Below are positions 57,001 to 63,483 of a DNA stretch of 64,000 bases, in pieces (the first letter of the stretch is position 1; each line of letters opens with the position of its first letter). The position numbers were made by a program, and so were the translations under genes. A model generated the notes under the pieces. The model did no database searches. It had not been told where the DNA came from and saw only the letters and a program-made list of their open reading frames with translations. This DNA is from Rhizorhapis sp. SPR117. GTDB taxonomy: Bacteria; Pseudomonadota; Alphaproteobacteria; Sphingomonadales; Sphingomonadaceae. The stretch is from assembly GCF_021742065.1 (NCBI RefSeq), contig NZ_JAKKIE010000001.1:124001-188000 (forward strand), written 5' to 3'.

Positions 57001-58949
57001 GCTATGTGATCGGCGGGGACGACCTGACCCTGGCCGGCGCCCGGAGCATCGTGCGTGTCGGTGACGGCACGGCGGCGGGCGCCGACATGACCGCGGCCAT
57101 CGCCGCGGCACTGACCGGCGGCGTGCAGCTCGTGAAGACCGATGCGGGCACGCTCGTGCTGTCCGGTGCGAACAGCTACACCGGCGGCACGGCTATCGAA
57201 GGCGGCACGCTTGCCGTCTCTGCCGACACGAACCTTGGCGACGTGGCAGGCAATGTTATGCTTGACGGCGGCACGCTGCGCACCACCGCCGATCTGGCCA
57301 GCGGCCGCTTCATTGCGTTCACGGGCGATGGCACGATCCTGACTGACGAGGACACGACCTTCACCCTGAACGGCGCGCTCTCCGGTACCGGCCTGCTCAC
57401 CAAGGCCGGCGCGGGCACGCTGGTCCTCACCGGAAACAATGACGGTTATGCCGCCGGCGGCCTTGTCGCGGGCGGCACCTTCGCGGTCGACGGCAGGTTC
57501 GGCGGTATCGCCGATGTGGCGAGCGGTGGCCGGCTCGAGGGCAATGGCTCGGTCGCAGGTATCGTGAATGCCGGTGTCGTTGCGCCAGGCCGCGGCATCG
57601 GCACGCTGACAGTTGCCGGAGACTATGTGGGCGCCGGCGGCACGCTCGAGATCGAGACTGTGCTCGGCGGCGACAGTTCGGCGACCGACCGGCTGGTCAT
57701 AGGCGGCGGTACCTCCGGCACGACGCTGGTGACGGTGATCAATCGTGACGGGCTTGGCGGCCAGACCGCCGAAGGCATCAAGATCATCGACATCGCCGGT
57801 GCCTCGAACGGCAGCTTCGCCCTCAATGGCGACTATGTGTTCCAGGGCGAGCAGGCCGTCATCGCCGGCGCCTACGGTTATCGGCTCTACAAGAACGGTG
57901 TTGCCGATCCGCAGGACGGCGACTGGTACCTCCGGTCATCACTGCTCAACGCCCCGGAAGAACCGGGTGAGCCCGATACCACGCAACCGCTCTATCAGCC
58001 CGGTGTTCCGGTCTATGAAGGGTACACGCAGACCCTTCAGGCCCTCAACGGCCTGCCCACGCTCCAGCAGCGTGTCGGCAACCGCTCCTGGGCCAAGGTC
58101 GCGATGCCGTCCGACATGGGCATCTGGGGCAGGATAGATGCATCGCGCCACCGTCCGAAAGCGCTGTTCTCAACCAGTGGCACCGACCAGAACATTGACA
58201 GTTGGCAGATGCAGATGGGCCTCGACGCCGTCCTCAGCCAGCGCGATGACGGGGCGACGCTGATCGGTGGGCTCACGGCCCACTACGGCAAGGCCGACGC
58301 CGGCATCACCTCGATCTTCGGCAACGGCAAGATCGACACGCAGGGCTATGGCCTGGGCGCAACGCTCACATGGTATGGGCCGGAAGGCTTTTATGCCGAC
58401 GCCCAGGCGAAGGTCAGCTGGTTCGACAGCGATCTCACCTCCGGCACGTTGGGCGCGCTGATCAAAGGTAATGATGGCAAGGGCGAGGCGTTCAGCTTCG
58501 AGTCCGGTAAGCGTTCGCCCATCGGCAACAAGCTGACGCTGACACCGCAGATCCAGATGACCTACGCGCATGTCGGCTTTGATCGCTTTGTCGATCCGGC
58601 AGGAGCGGAAATCTCCACGGCACGAGGCGACAGCCTCAAGACCCGCTGGGGCCTGTCGATCGATCACCAGAACAACTGGGATAGCGCGGGCGAAACCCGG
58701 CGCAGCCATGTCTACGGCCTCGTCAATCTCAGCTACGAGTGGCTGGACGGCGCCCAGGTGGACGTTTCGGGCACGCCGGTCGCAAGCCGCAACAGGCGCC
58801 TGTGGGGCGAACTGGGCATTGGTGGCAGCTATAGCTGGGGCAATGGGAAATACATGCTCTACACCGAAATTTCCGGTGACACGCCGATCGCTGACTTCGG
58901 TGAAGGCTATAGCCTCAAGGGCACCGCGGGCTTCCGGGTCCGGTTCTGA
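45078..58949 (+). CDS. Giant autotransporter adhesin (type Va), 4,623 aa
   Basis: This protein has a long basic signal region (GKRRHASRIVPRT, then a hydrophobic core ending SAHA), a huge passenger, and a C-terminal beta-barrel. The passenger holds about 27 copies of passenger-associated repeats of the type GTLVLTGANSYTGGTTI, which fold as a beta-helix. Four ~0.87-kb modules are added, each containing a LDFEFG...NDLVEVGG...YRVFNYGG segment and an NFWDG...DNWT...GMQFA segment. The barrel starts near SWAKVAMPSDMGIWGRI and ends TAGFRVRF. ATG 45078 follows GAGGGG and was preferred over a GTG at 45045. It is likely a surface adhesin or biofilm protein. A SapC gene follows 36 bp later, probably co-transcribed. 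Confidence 0.93.
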   Translation: MVGTGRSGKRRHASRIVPRTLLCSASLVAVLATGIPMSAHAEERHWDANGTGVGTGGTGTWDLGNLNWSPSGDGVSGPYVAPWDNSALDDGVFGGTAGTVTLASPITAHNLTFNTNGYILTGNTLTLGGTAPTISVATGTTRINSIVAGTSGLTKMGGGTLQLYGTNTFSGSISLLGGSLYAATDAGLGAATNTVTTAAGSSVTLRIDGAGTARSIAIGDGGTLTVSGAGIGSALISGNGRVSVAPSNNAASIVRLSNDANSYTGATIFSGCNGVCLAYFSSIADLGVASSLGAPTTVADGTIVFNQQSQYSDSIIYIGDGDISNRNWDINGNGANIRNEGSGALTLTGDIDISANGSFFATSADINLLGTLSGGSFVFNVTNGQTVTLGDANSFTGTASIGGLVKVSTLADIGSVSSLGAGTNINMNAGTVSYTGTGSASNRTWTANAASNILNDGTGALDLSGDLTFNPGNPNPDNLTLGGSFSGVNSFSGIISGNGNLISAGSGTWLLSGANTHTGMATVNSGTLRAGHASAFGNATGFTINGGTLDLNSIDLTAPMIGGTGGTIALGSATLTVKAATAQSYAGGITGTGGLTKSGAGTLTLTGANSYSGATTINGGKLTLDFAGAGAPDNNIISASSPLLLSGGSIEVRGANGETNGQSFNGLTVSAGSNTLRATSGTGGAVNVSLGAISRTGGLVNFVLPDAGAITTSNADGALGGWATINGSDYAKVLAGGVIAFDDTDYTSKDNAATWLTGEIISDTDGLPDTAYFGTVSGDVSLGGLRYTANAASTVTIGGGNTLGVDGTIIVAPSVGAANQTIAGGSLTGGAGGGTLGVQQNGAGFFTIGSTITDNMGATSFAKGGTGTVVLTGANSYTGSTTVTQGTLRTNNIGNGGVASGIGASSSDASNLVLEAGTLQYAGATTTTDRGFTLVNGGATRTIDIAGGTNLTFTGEVTSPDDAGFTKLNSGTLTLANAANTYSGVTTVNGGTLAVTTLANGGLASSIGMASSDPANIVLAGGTLDYLGGTTSSDRGITIGAGHGRIGVSDAGSVLTLTGTITSSGSGGLRKEGSGTLVLSGTNSYAGGTIVNAGTLRAGATNVFGGGAMEVAAGALLDLNNFNNAVSTLQGAGDIALGSGTLTVNSVGVFTGRISGTGGLTRAGASVFTLSGCNNSYTGATTITNGTALSVDCLANGGQLSSIGASTSNPDSLVFSNGILIYTGGSVTTDRGFTLASSVGAIRVDTDTTVLEFAGEIIGVGQLRKDGPGTLILSGVNNGTNSTRITGGILRAGSATAIGSGPLTLDNIAGVLLDLDGYDNDVAFFTGGGANGGTIDLGGATLTINAGSSLASANYAGVITGSGNLVKNGASTNIQQLSGCGNSYDGATVINGGTLAVACLGDGGAASSIGSSSADAGNLVLNGGTLRYLGAGDSTNRRFTLGSSATSKLEASGTGAIIFADMAALTFSSPNTAQTLTLGGTNSDNNILAPQITNNGTGITRLTKTDAGTWILTNPNSSYTGITTISGGVLGVDKLSDGGVASSIGASSSAAANLVIGNGSTLRYTGSGDTTNRLFTLSSGVTYIESSGTGAIVFTDTGPVTLANTNQARTIALGGTNTGNNTLAGSIGNAGTGISTLAKNDSGTWVLTGNHSYTGSTNVNGGMLFIGGGGTTGSVASGTVNNFGTLGFDRSDALTYAGAIVGTGSVLQQGAGTTILTGTSSYSGGTTISAGTLQLGNGGASGSIIGDVVNDGTLTFSRSNSYAFDGIISGNGIVSQIGTGTTVLTGINSYTGGTLIDAGTLQISADANLGAASGDVTFDGGTLHTTASLVSGRDMALTGAGTILTDAGTTFNLSGLISGAGAFTKSGAGTLVLTADNTYTGSTTISAGTLQLGDGGASGWIEGDVANNGTLIFDRSDNKTFAGLVSGSGGLIQNGSGIITLTADNSYGGATVLNAGTLRINGDQSAATGLTTVHNGATLGGSGIVGGSVLVDNGGTLAPGNSPGTLTIAGNLSLSSASILDFEFGEANVVGGPLNDLIEVGGNLVLDGTINVTVPTGGSFGGGIYRVFNYGGTLTDNGLDLGAMPAGSSVAVQTSVAGQVNLVNATGLELSFWDGGVGPKINGVVDGGAGTWHLGGTDNNWTDADGGINAAYADGSFAIFAGAGDIVTVDNGDGAVTASGMQFASDGYTITGDALTLTDPQSVIRVGDGTAAGAGFTTIISAELTGTAQLAKTDLGTLVLTGTNSYAGGTLIEAGTLQIGDGGATGSIFGDVDNDGTLAFNRSDDVTFAGVVSGGGDLVKQGGGVLTLTGANSYAGGTTIDAGTLRISSDANLGAATGGITFNGGTLNTTADITSSRDVVLAGGGTFQTGATTTFTLGGTISGAGSLTKTDLGLLILTGTNDYTGGTTITSGRLQLGDGGTTGSITGDVTNNATLIFNRSNAMTFAGAITGTGVVEQVGSGTTTLTGTSGYTGQTRVNNGELRVEGSGKIIGTSTFRIADVAAQSATMTVTGPDAEVVSTGTSIVGVSGTGILNIENGGSVLSAALGLGTSVNGNGTVNVRGAGSSLGTTDTAQILTIGVVGTGTLNVLDGGTVQAASSARIGTLGSAQGTVTVSGVGSRLETATGLTLAYGASTTGVLTIADDGEVVIGSGTLTMGPGNSTLNIGGAEGEAATGAGTLAAANVVTSANGRINFNHTDAAYTFASLISGAGVVNQNGPGTTILTGVNSYTGGTTINAGTLQISADANLGDAAGTLTFDGGRLQTTADLASSRTVALAGAGTILTDAATTFDLSGLISGAGALTKAGTGTLILTADNDYTGGTTITDGVLQLGDGGTSGSILGDVTNDGTLVFDRSDDVNFAGLISGSGDLVKQGAGILTLTADNAYIGGTTITAGTLQLGNGGTSGWILGDVANDGILAFNRSDDMAFAGLISGTGGVEQNGSGIVTLTGANSYAGATDVNAGTLLVNGDQSLATGLTSVASGAVLGGAGIGGGDVNVAAGGSINPGLADATPGVLTINGGLSLAGGATLNFDFGQANTVGGAFNDLIAVGGDLVLGGTLNVDTSAGGTFGPGIYRVINYDGTLSGPGLAIGSIPSGTDFYVQTSVANQVNLINTSGLALRFWDGAAGARNDGVITGGDGIWQNVTGNDNWTLDDGLINAPFLDSAFAVFQGMGGTVTVDDSLGAINVAGMQFAVDGYTVEGGRIDLAGPQAIIRVGDGTIAGTGYTATISSELAGSAQLAKTDAGTLILTGTNNYTGGTALGGGVLQIAADANLGDAAGGLDFDGGTLQTTADILSGRDVTLTGAGMILTDAGTALALSGALSGAGSLGKSGSGTLVLSGTGGNSGGMNIGAGTVFVNGDYAASTGLTDVASGASLGGTGILGGNVSIADGGTLTPGAGAVGTLTIGGNLTLASGSLLEFEFGEANVAGGALNDLVEVGGDLVLDGSINVTVPTGGSFDAGIYRVFNYGGALTDNGLDIGLMPAGGDVSVQTSIEGQVNLVNSAGLTLNFWDGAAGPRNNSVVNGGDGLWQDSTGNDNWTDATGTVNAPYTNGAFAIFAGTSGIVDVDNSLGAVMASGMQFATDGYTITGDSLTLVGPASVIRVGDASMAGAGYTATITAELTGGSQLVKTDAGTLVLSGANSYTGGTAINGGTLTIASDANLGDIGGGLSFDGGTLHTTAGMASGRAVDLIGAGAIRADGGTMLTLNGLVTGAGSFAKSGAGTLVLTADNSYTGATAVDAGTLFVNGDQSAATGLASVASGAMLGGNGTIGGNVILADGATLAPGAGAVGTLTIGGNLTLASGSLLDFEFGQANAVGGALNDLVEVGGNLTLDGTINVAVPAGGAFDAGIYRVFNYGGMLIDNGLALGTMPVGSNTIVQTSVAGQVNLVNSAGLTLNFWDGTAGIRNNGAIEGGDGLWQNSAGDDNWTEATGAVNAAYADGTFAIFSGTGGNVTVDNSLGGVTAAGMQFAVDGYVIGGDDLTLAGARSIVRVGDGTAAGADMTAAIAAALTGGVQLVKTDAGTLVLSGANSYTGGTAIEGGTLAVSADTNLGDVAGNVMLDGGTLRTTADLASGRFIAFTGDGTILTDEDTTFTLNGALSGTGLLTKAGAGTLVLTGNNDGYAAGGLVAGGTFAVDGRFGGIADVASGGRLEGNGSVAGIVNAGVVAPGRGIGTLTVAGDYVGAGGTLEIETVLGGDSSATDRLVIGGGTSGTTLVTVINRDGLGGQTAEGIKIIDIAGASNGSFALNGDYVFQGEQAVIAGAYGYRLYKNGVADPQDGDWYLRSSLLNAPEEPGEPDTTQPLYQPGVPVYEGYTQTLQALNGLPTLQQRVGNRSWAKVAMPSDMGIWGRIDASRHRPKALFSTSGTDQNIDSWQMQMGLDAVLSQRDDGATLIGGLTAHYGKADAGITSIFGNGKIDTQGYGLGATLTWYGPEGFYADAQAKVSWFDSDLTSGTLGALIKGNDGKGEAFSFESGKRSPIGNKLTLTPQIQMTYAHVGFDRFVDPAGAEISTARGDSLKTRWGLSIDHQNNWDSAGETRRSHVYGLVNLSYEWLDGAQVDVSGTPVASRNRRLWGELGIGGSYSWGNGKYMLYTEISGDTPIADFGEGYSLKGTAGFRVRF
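50955..57180 (+). repeat. Four long repeat modules inside the autotransporter
   Basis: Homologous modules lie at about 50955-51800, 53970-54835, 55145-56020 and 56305-57180. The last three start 1.16-1.17 kb apart, making a tandem array. Each runs from NGDQSAATGL through GIYRVFNYGG, FWDG and IRVGDG to SYTGGT. The N-terminus of the mature protein (about 45204-45480) has a diverged copy of the FWDG...GYxI part. Borders are approximate. Confidence 0.8.
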
Positions 58950-58985
58950 TCCGAACCCGGAAACCCGAACATATCAGGAGGCAAC

Positions 58986-59741
58986 ATGACAACCGGTTCG
59001 ACCAAAACCGCAGGGACTTCCGCGCTGCCGCTTTTCTATCGTGAACCCGCAGTCCTTCACTCGGAAGCGCACGCGGGCTGGCGGCTCAAGGAAGGCGATA
59101 CGGCGTTTGCCGCCGGCACGCCCTATGTCCCGATCGTGTTGGGTGAGTTCGGTGAGGCGGGGTGCTGCTATCCGGTGGTTTTTGCCGGCGATACATTTTT
59201 GCCCGTCGTTGTCCTCGGGCTTGCCGATGGTGAAAACCTCTTCGTCGAGGAACGTGCATGGGCCAATGGGCACTATGTTCCGGCTTATGTGCGGCGCTAC
59301 CCGTTCGGCTTCGTTGCGATACCCGGATCGGATCGCTTTGCGCTTGCCCTCGATACGGCGTCCGAACGTCTCGTCCGCGAAGGCGATGACGGAATGCCGT
59401 TGTTCGAAAAGGGCGAGCCCGGCCCCCTTACGCGCCAGGCCCTGCAATTCTGCGAAGCCTATCAGGCGGAATTCCAGAATACGAAGGCTTTTGCGGACGC
59501 CCTTCAGGAACAAGGCCTTCTGGTCGAAAAACGGGCAGATGCTACACTCCCGGATGGGCGGCGATATGCCCTAGATGGCTTCCGAATTGTTGATACCGAT
59601 CGCTTGAGGGATTTGGACGAGGCCACGGTTGTCGACTGGCACCGCAAAGGCTGGCTGTCGCTCATCAACCTGCACCTCGCTTCGCTCGGCAGACTGACGA
59701 CGCTCATGGAACGACAGGCTTCTCGTAAGCCACCACTTTAG
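58986..59741 (+). CDS. SapC family protein
   Basis: This 251-residue protein matches the SapC family: PLFYREPAVLHSEAHAGWRL, AAGTPYVPIVLGEFGEAGCC, YVPAYVRRYPFGFVAIPGSD, and a C-terminal DWHRKGWLSLINLHLASL. SapC was first named in the Campylobacter S-layer (sap) locus, and its biochemical role is unclear. No signal peptide is visible, so it is probably cytoplasmic. An excellent AGGAGGCAAC site precedes the ATG, and the gene stands 36 bp after the giant autotransporter with no terminator between, which indicates an operon. Confidence 0.9.
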   Translation: MTTGSTKTAGTSALPLFYREPAVLHSEAHAGWRLKEGDTAFAAGTPYVPIVLGEFGEAGCCYPVVFAGDTFLPVVVLGLADGENLFVEERAWANGHYVPAYVRRYPFGFVAIPGSDRFALALDTASERLVREGDDGMPLFEKGEPGPLTRQALQFCEAYQAEFQNTKAFADALQEQGLLVEKRADATLPDGRRYALDGFRIVDTDRLRDLDEATVVDWHRKGWLSLINLHLASLGRLTTLMERQASRKPPL

Positions 59742-59777
59742 CCAAAGCTGAAGGTCAAACAAAATGGTCACAAGCCG

Positions 59778-59838
59778 GGCGGGATCGGGCGATCGGCATC
59801 GGCGGCCGCCTCGCTGCTCTACCCCTCTCCTGCTTCTG
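59778..59838 (+). pseudogene. Duplicate tail of a DUF4143-type ATPase gene
   Basis: The plus strand reads AIGIGGRLAALPLSCF and stop. This is nearly the same as the end of the intact ATPase at 61424-61480 (AIGFGDRLAALPLSCLWG), and the DNA similarity continues about 20 bp beyond (GATGAAG...). A second ATPase copy must have existed or recombined here. Confidence 0.75.
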
Positions 59839-59874
59839 AGGATGAAGTCGCCATACGCGCCGCCATGCGGGCAC

Positions 59875-60129
59875 TCACCCCGCCGCCGCCAGTTCGGGCG
59901 TTGCCTGTGCGGGCGGCACCCGGCGTTTGCGGTACCAGGCGCCCCAGAGTGTCAGATCCGAGCGAAAGGCACGCCGCGAATTGGCCGACCAGCCCCGCAA
60001 CGCGGCATCGAGGAGACTTTCGTCGATCGACACGGTCGATCCGACCAAAGCCCGCACGTCACCAATCAGGTCCACGGTATCGCTCGCAAGCGCCGCCCAG
60101 CTGCCTCGCAAGGTCGATATCGGCGTCAT
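59875..60129 (-). pseudogene. Truncated tyrosine recombinase/integrase
   Basis: The 84-codon frame resembles the N-terminal SAM-like core-binding domain of phage-type integrases: STVSIDESLLDAALRGWSAN then SRRAFRSDLTLWGAWYRKRR. It stops at ELAAAG where the domain should continue. The catalytic part (R-H-R-Y) is missing, and the ATPase-tail scrap begins just beyond. It is a decayed integrase at the edge of a mobile island. Confidence 0.65.
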
Positions 60130-60256
60130 GCGTTCATCTGGCTGCTCCCGTATTCTGTGTTCGAACCCTCATTTATAATTTCATTTGGACGGCACTATAA
60201 TTTCAGATAGACGCTAATTTTCTTTCATCGAGTCGTTGGTTCTGTTTCGGTTAGAC

Positions 60257-61480
60257 ATGCTACCCCGCCATTCCACCCAGCGCATCCAGGAAGCCCTGCA
60301 GGATACGAGAGTTGTTTTGCTTGCCGGCCCCCGCCAGGCAGGCAAAACTACGCTCGCCCGCTCGCTCTCCGAAAAAGGCCGCACCTATCTGACGCTCGAT
60401 GACGCCACAACCCTGTCGGCTGCCCGAGCTGACCCGGCAGGACTCGTGCGCGATCTCGACCAGGCCATCATTGATGAGGTTCAGCGGGCACCCGATCTCC
60501 TCCTGGCGATCAAGGAGAGCGTCGATCGGGATTCCCGGCCCGGGCGCTTCCTGCTCACCGGATCCGCAAATCTGATGACGCTACCCCGCATAGCGGACTC
60601 GCTCGCCGGGAGGATGGAGATTATCCGTCTGCTACCCCTTGCCCAATCAGAGATCCTCTCGCAGCCTCCGCCGCGCTTCCTGGCTTCGCTGTTCGCGAGC
60701 CGGACGCCGGCTCCCGGAACGCCGCGGATCGGCACCGACCTCGTCGACCTCGTCCTTGCTGGCGGCTATCCGGAAGCCATTGGCCGCAAAAGCTGGCCCC
60801 GCCGCCAGGATTGGTACGAGAACTACGTCGATGCCATCGTCGAACGCGATGTCCGCGACGTCGCCAATATCGACCAGATTGATCGTATGCCCCGTCTATT
60901 GCGCGCCCTGGCCGCCCATTCCGGGCAGCTGATCAACCACGCAGGCGTTGGTGCGAGCCTTGGCCTCAATCACGTCACAACACAAAAATATACAGCGATC
61001 TTCGAACAACTCTTCCTCGTGCGTAGCTTGCCCCCTTGGCACAACAATGCGCTCAAACGGCTGACGAAAAAACCCAAGCTACATTTTCTCGACTCAGGCC
61101 TACTTGCCGCGCTGCGAGGCATCACGCCCGAGAAACTTGCGACCGACCGCTCGCATTTCGGCGCCGTACTGGAAACCTTCGTCTATTCGGAAGTCCTCAA
61201 GGCGACGTACTGGTCCGACGACCGCTTCTCCTTGAGCCACTTCCGCGACAAGGAACTGGACGAGGTCGACATCGTCATCGAAAACCGAGCCGGGCAGGTT
61301 ATCGGGTTAGAGGTCAAGGCCGCGGCGACGGTGCGCGCCGAGGATTTCGCCGGCTTGCGCAAGCTTGCAGCCGCCACGGGCGACAGGTTCGCCTTCGGTG
61401 CCGTGCTCTACGACCACGACCAGGCGATTGGCTTCGGAGACCGCCTCGCTGCTCTACCCCTCTCCTGCCTCTGGGGATGA
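60257..61480 (+). CDS. AAA-family ATPase with DUF4143 domain
   Basis: This 407-residue protein has a Walker A motif (VVLLAGPRQAGKTTLAR, Lys30), a Walker B (QAIIDEVQRAPD), the sensor LLTGSANLMTLPRI, a winged-helix region, and a C-terminal DUF4143 part with a nuclease-like motif (DEVDIVIENRAGQVIGLEVKAAAT). This family is common in bacteria and archaea near mobile elements, with unknown substrate. The final D-x-V...E-x-K resembles a PD-(D/E)xK site (inference). ATG 60257 was chosen over a TTG at 60236. Its tail is duplicated at 59778. Confidence 0.88.
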   Translation: MLPRHSTQRIQEALQDTRVVLLAGPRQAGKTTLARSLSEKGRTYLTLDDATTLSAARADPAGLVRDLDQAIIDEVQRAPDLLLAIKESVDRDSRPGRFLLTGSANLMTLPRIADSLAGRMEIIRLLPLAQSEILSQPPPRFLASLFASRTPAPGTPRIGTDLVDLVLAGGYPEAIGRKSWPRRQDWYENYVDAIVERDVRDVANIDQIDRMPRLLRALAAHSGQLINHAGVGASLGLNHVTTQKYTAIFEQLFLVRSLPPWHNNALKRLTKKPKLHFLDSGLLAALRGITPEKLATDRSHFGAVLETFVYSEVLKATYWSDDRFSLSHFRDKELDEVDIVIENRAGQVIGLEVKAAATVRAEDFAGLRKLAAATGDRFAFGAVLYDHDQAIGFGDRLAALPLSCLWG

Positions 61481-61518
61481 AGCCGCTATCCAGCAGATGT
61501 TGACCTGAACGCGGCAGG

Positions 61519-62646
61519 CTATCCGGTGACACCGCGCGCGCTGGTGGCGATCGCCAGATGATAGCGCGTATAGCGCCGCTCGCCGGCCCGCTCCAAGGCG
61601 CCCAGCTCGACCAGTTCCGCCAGATCGCGCGTAGCCGTCGCCGAGGCGGCATCGGTGATCGTGCGATAGTTGTGTGCGCTGAGGCCCCCGACGAACCCGT
61701 CCGGCCCTTCGGCCATCATGCGGATCAGCGCCTTCTCCTGCCGTGCGTTGATCCTGCCACGCAGGCGATCGAGCAGGCGCGTCTTCTCGATCAGGAACCG
61801 GATGCTCTCGATCGTCCGCCCCTGCGCCTCCAGTACGAGGCCGGCAAACCAGCTCAGCCAGTCATCGATTCGGTTGCTCCGGCTGGCCCGTTGCAGCTCG
61901 GCATAATAGGCCTTCTTGTGCCGGTTGATCGTCGCGGCGAGCGCCGTCAGCGTCGGCGCCTCCAGACTCTGCGCCAGGATCTTTTCGGCAATGGCGCGCC
62001 CAAGCCGGCCATTGCCGTCCTCGAACGGATGAACCGTCTCGAACCACAGATGCGCAATCGCCGCCCGCGTGATCGCTGGCACCGGCGCACCTCCTTGCGG
62101 CGAGCTCTCGTTGAACCAGGCAATGAACCGCGCCATCTCTTCCGGCACCCGATCCGAAGGCGGCGCTTCAAAATGTACCCGAGGCGCATGCAGCGCCCCC
62201 GAAACGATCTGCATGGGATCCGCATGCGTGCGATAGGCGCCAATGTCCGCCATATCACGGCGACCGTTCATCAACATCCTGTGCCAGTCGAATAGCTTCT
62301 CGTCGATCAACGGCTGGGCATATCGCCGATAGATATCCGCCATAAGCTCTGCCGCACCCGCCTCGGCCGGATTGGATCGGCGCTTGTCGGAAACAAAGCC
62401 AAGCTGCCGTGCGATCGACGACTGCACACTGGCGCGATCCAGAACCTCACCCTCGATGGCCGAGCTATCAACCATTTCCTGCGAAATGAGCTCGATCACG
62501 ATCCCTTGCCTGGCATCCCCGTCGAGATGGTGCATCGATCCGACGACGACACCGGCCCCCTTGAGGAATCGCTCCTCGGCTTCCCGCAACAGCGCCGGGT
62601 CGAAGCTGAACGCGGGCCAGTCGGAGAGTTGCCAATTCCAGAGCAT
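61519..62646 (-). CDS. Fic-domain protein (DUF4172/Fic, class II)
   Basis: This 375-residue protein has an N-terminal DUF4172-type segment (NWQLSDWPAFSFDPALL), an inhibitory motif SSAIEGE near residues 61-67, and the Fic core with HPFEDGNGRLGR (His near residue 201). A C-terminal winged helix follows (NARQEKALIRMM and YRTITDAASATATRDLAEL). Fic proteins AMPylate target proteins, and the S-x-x-x-E-G motif keeps the active site closed. No separate antitoxin gene is needed in class II. The start codon is inside a perfect inverted repeat (62644-62676). Confidence 0.93.
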   Translation of the reverse strand: MLWNWQLSDWPAFSFDPALLREAEERFLKGAGVVVGSMHHLDGDARQGIVIELISQEMVDSSAIEGEVLDRASVQSSIARQLGFVSDKRRSNPAEAGAAELMADIYRRYAQPLIDEKLFDWHRMLMNGRRDMADIGAYRTHADPMQIVSGALHAPRVHFEAPPSDRVPEEMARFIAWFNESSPQGGAPVPAITRAAIAHLWFETVHPFEDGNGRLGRAIAEKILAQSLEAPTLTALAATINRHKKAYYAELQRASRSNRIDDWLSWFAGLVLEAQGRTIESIRFLIEKTRLLDRLRGRINARQEKALIRMMAEGPDGFVGGLSAHNYRTITDAASATATRDLAELVELGALERAGERRYTRYHLAIATSARGVTG

Positions 62647-62676
62647 GATCGATTGAGCGCCTTTCTATCGATCATG
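62644..62676 (-). promoter_or_regulatory. Perfect inverted repeat covering the fic start codon and RBS
   Basis: CATGATCGAT-N13-ATCGATCATG is a perfect 10-bp inverted repeat. On the minus strand its inner loop holds the AGAAAGG ribosome binding site and its inner arm ends with the ATG start codon. It can serve as a DNA operator or as an mRNA hairpin that hides the start. Confidence 0.7.
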
Positions 62677-62925
62677 TTATCGCCCAATCGTGATTTATGA
62701 AAGGGTCACCGATGGCTCATCGGAGCGTTGCGCGGATCATGGTCAAAGGCAGTTCGGTCGGACACCCAGAACGTCTCCTTTTAGGCGTTCAGCGCCCAAA
62801 GCGGCCCTTCGTTCAGCAAGGGGCGCCGCTCTTGGTGCTGAAGCAGGCAACAGTGTCGCACAATCTCACTGCTAAGGAGCATGACTTAAGCCCCTCCTTG
62901 CATTGTATAAATTAAGCTTGGACCC

Positions 62926-63483
62926 TCATTTCCCTTGAGGCACAAGTTTTGCCTGGATTAGCCGGAAAATCTCAGCCTGATAGCGAGCATCAGCCAAGGC
63001 ATCGTGGGTGCCGATAAGGGTTGGTGCCACTCTTTGTGCGATCCGGCTTGACCGCGTGTCCGCCCAGGAACAGCCGGTTGCGCCCATATACAGCGCCTTG
63101 ATGTCGAGCGCGGTGAAGCCGAACGGGTTCCCCCCGAGGAAGCGATGGAAATAGTAATTGATGAATGACCAGTCGAAGGGAGCATTGAACCCGACGAATA
63201 TGATGGTCGCGTCATCACCACCCAGATCCCGCAGCCACCGCTCAAATTTCTCCATGGCGAGACGAGGTTCCTCCCCGGTTTGCGCCAGCGTCGCCAGGGA
63301 TAGCCCGGTCACTTCGAGAGCCTTGGGGTCGAATTTGTCACCGATGGGCTTGAGCTGGCAGGAAAAGGCCTCTTCCGGGGCAAAAGCCGAGCAGGCGCCA
63401 ATGGACAGCAGGCTGTACTCGCCAGGGATCGGCCCGGCCGTCTCGACATCGACAGAAACGAATATCTCGCGCTTTTCGCTCAT
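62926..63483 (-). CDS. DEDDh 3'-5' exonuclease
   Basis: This 185-residue protein has the DEDDh exonuclease motifs: Exo [21 protein letters not shown] (Asp, Glu), Exo [18 protein letters not shown] (Asp), and Exo [20 protein letters not shown] (His, Asp). This is the RNase T/DnaQ-like family. It is not fused to a polymerase or helicase domain. The start at 63483 overlaps the stop of the upstream partial gene by 4 bp (ATGA), so the two work together or at least are co-expressed. Confidence 0.88.
   Translation of the reverse strand: MSEKREIFVSVDVETAGPIPGEYSLLSIGACSAFAPEEAFSCQLKPIGDKFDPKALEVTGLSLATLAQTGEEPRLAMEKFERWLRDLGGDDATIIFVGFNAPFDWSFINYYFHRFLGGNPFGFTALDIKALYMGATGCSWADTRSSRIAQRVAPTLIGTHDALADARYQAEIFRLIQAKLVPQGK

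Larger units (their letters stand above)
59742..60256. other. Recombination scar region
   Basis: No intact gene. It contains a copy of the last codons of the DUF4143 ATPase gene (near 59778-59838) and a truncated integrase (59875-60129), both described separately. An AT-rich stretch near 60165-60235 probably holds the promoter of the ATPase gene. Confidence 0.6.

Noticed and set aside
45078..57500. CRISPR-like or satellite repeats
   Set aside because: The repeats are in frame, of variable length, protein-coding and without unique spacers.
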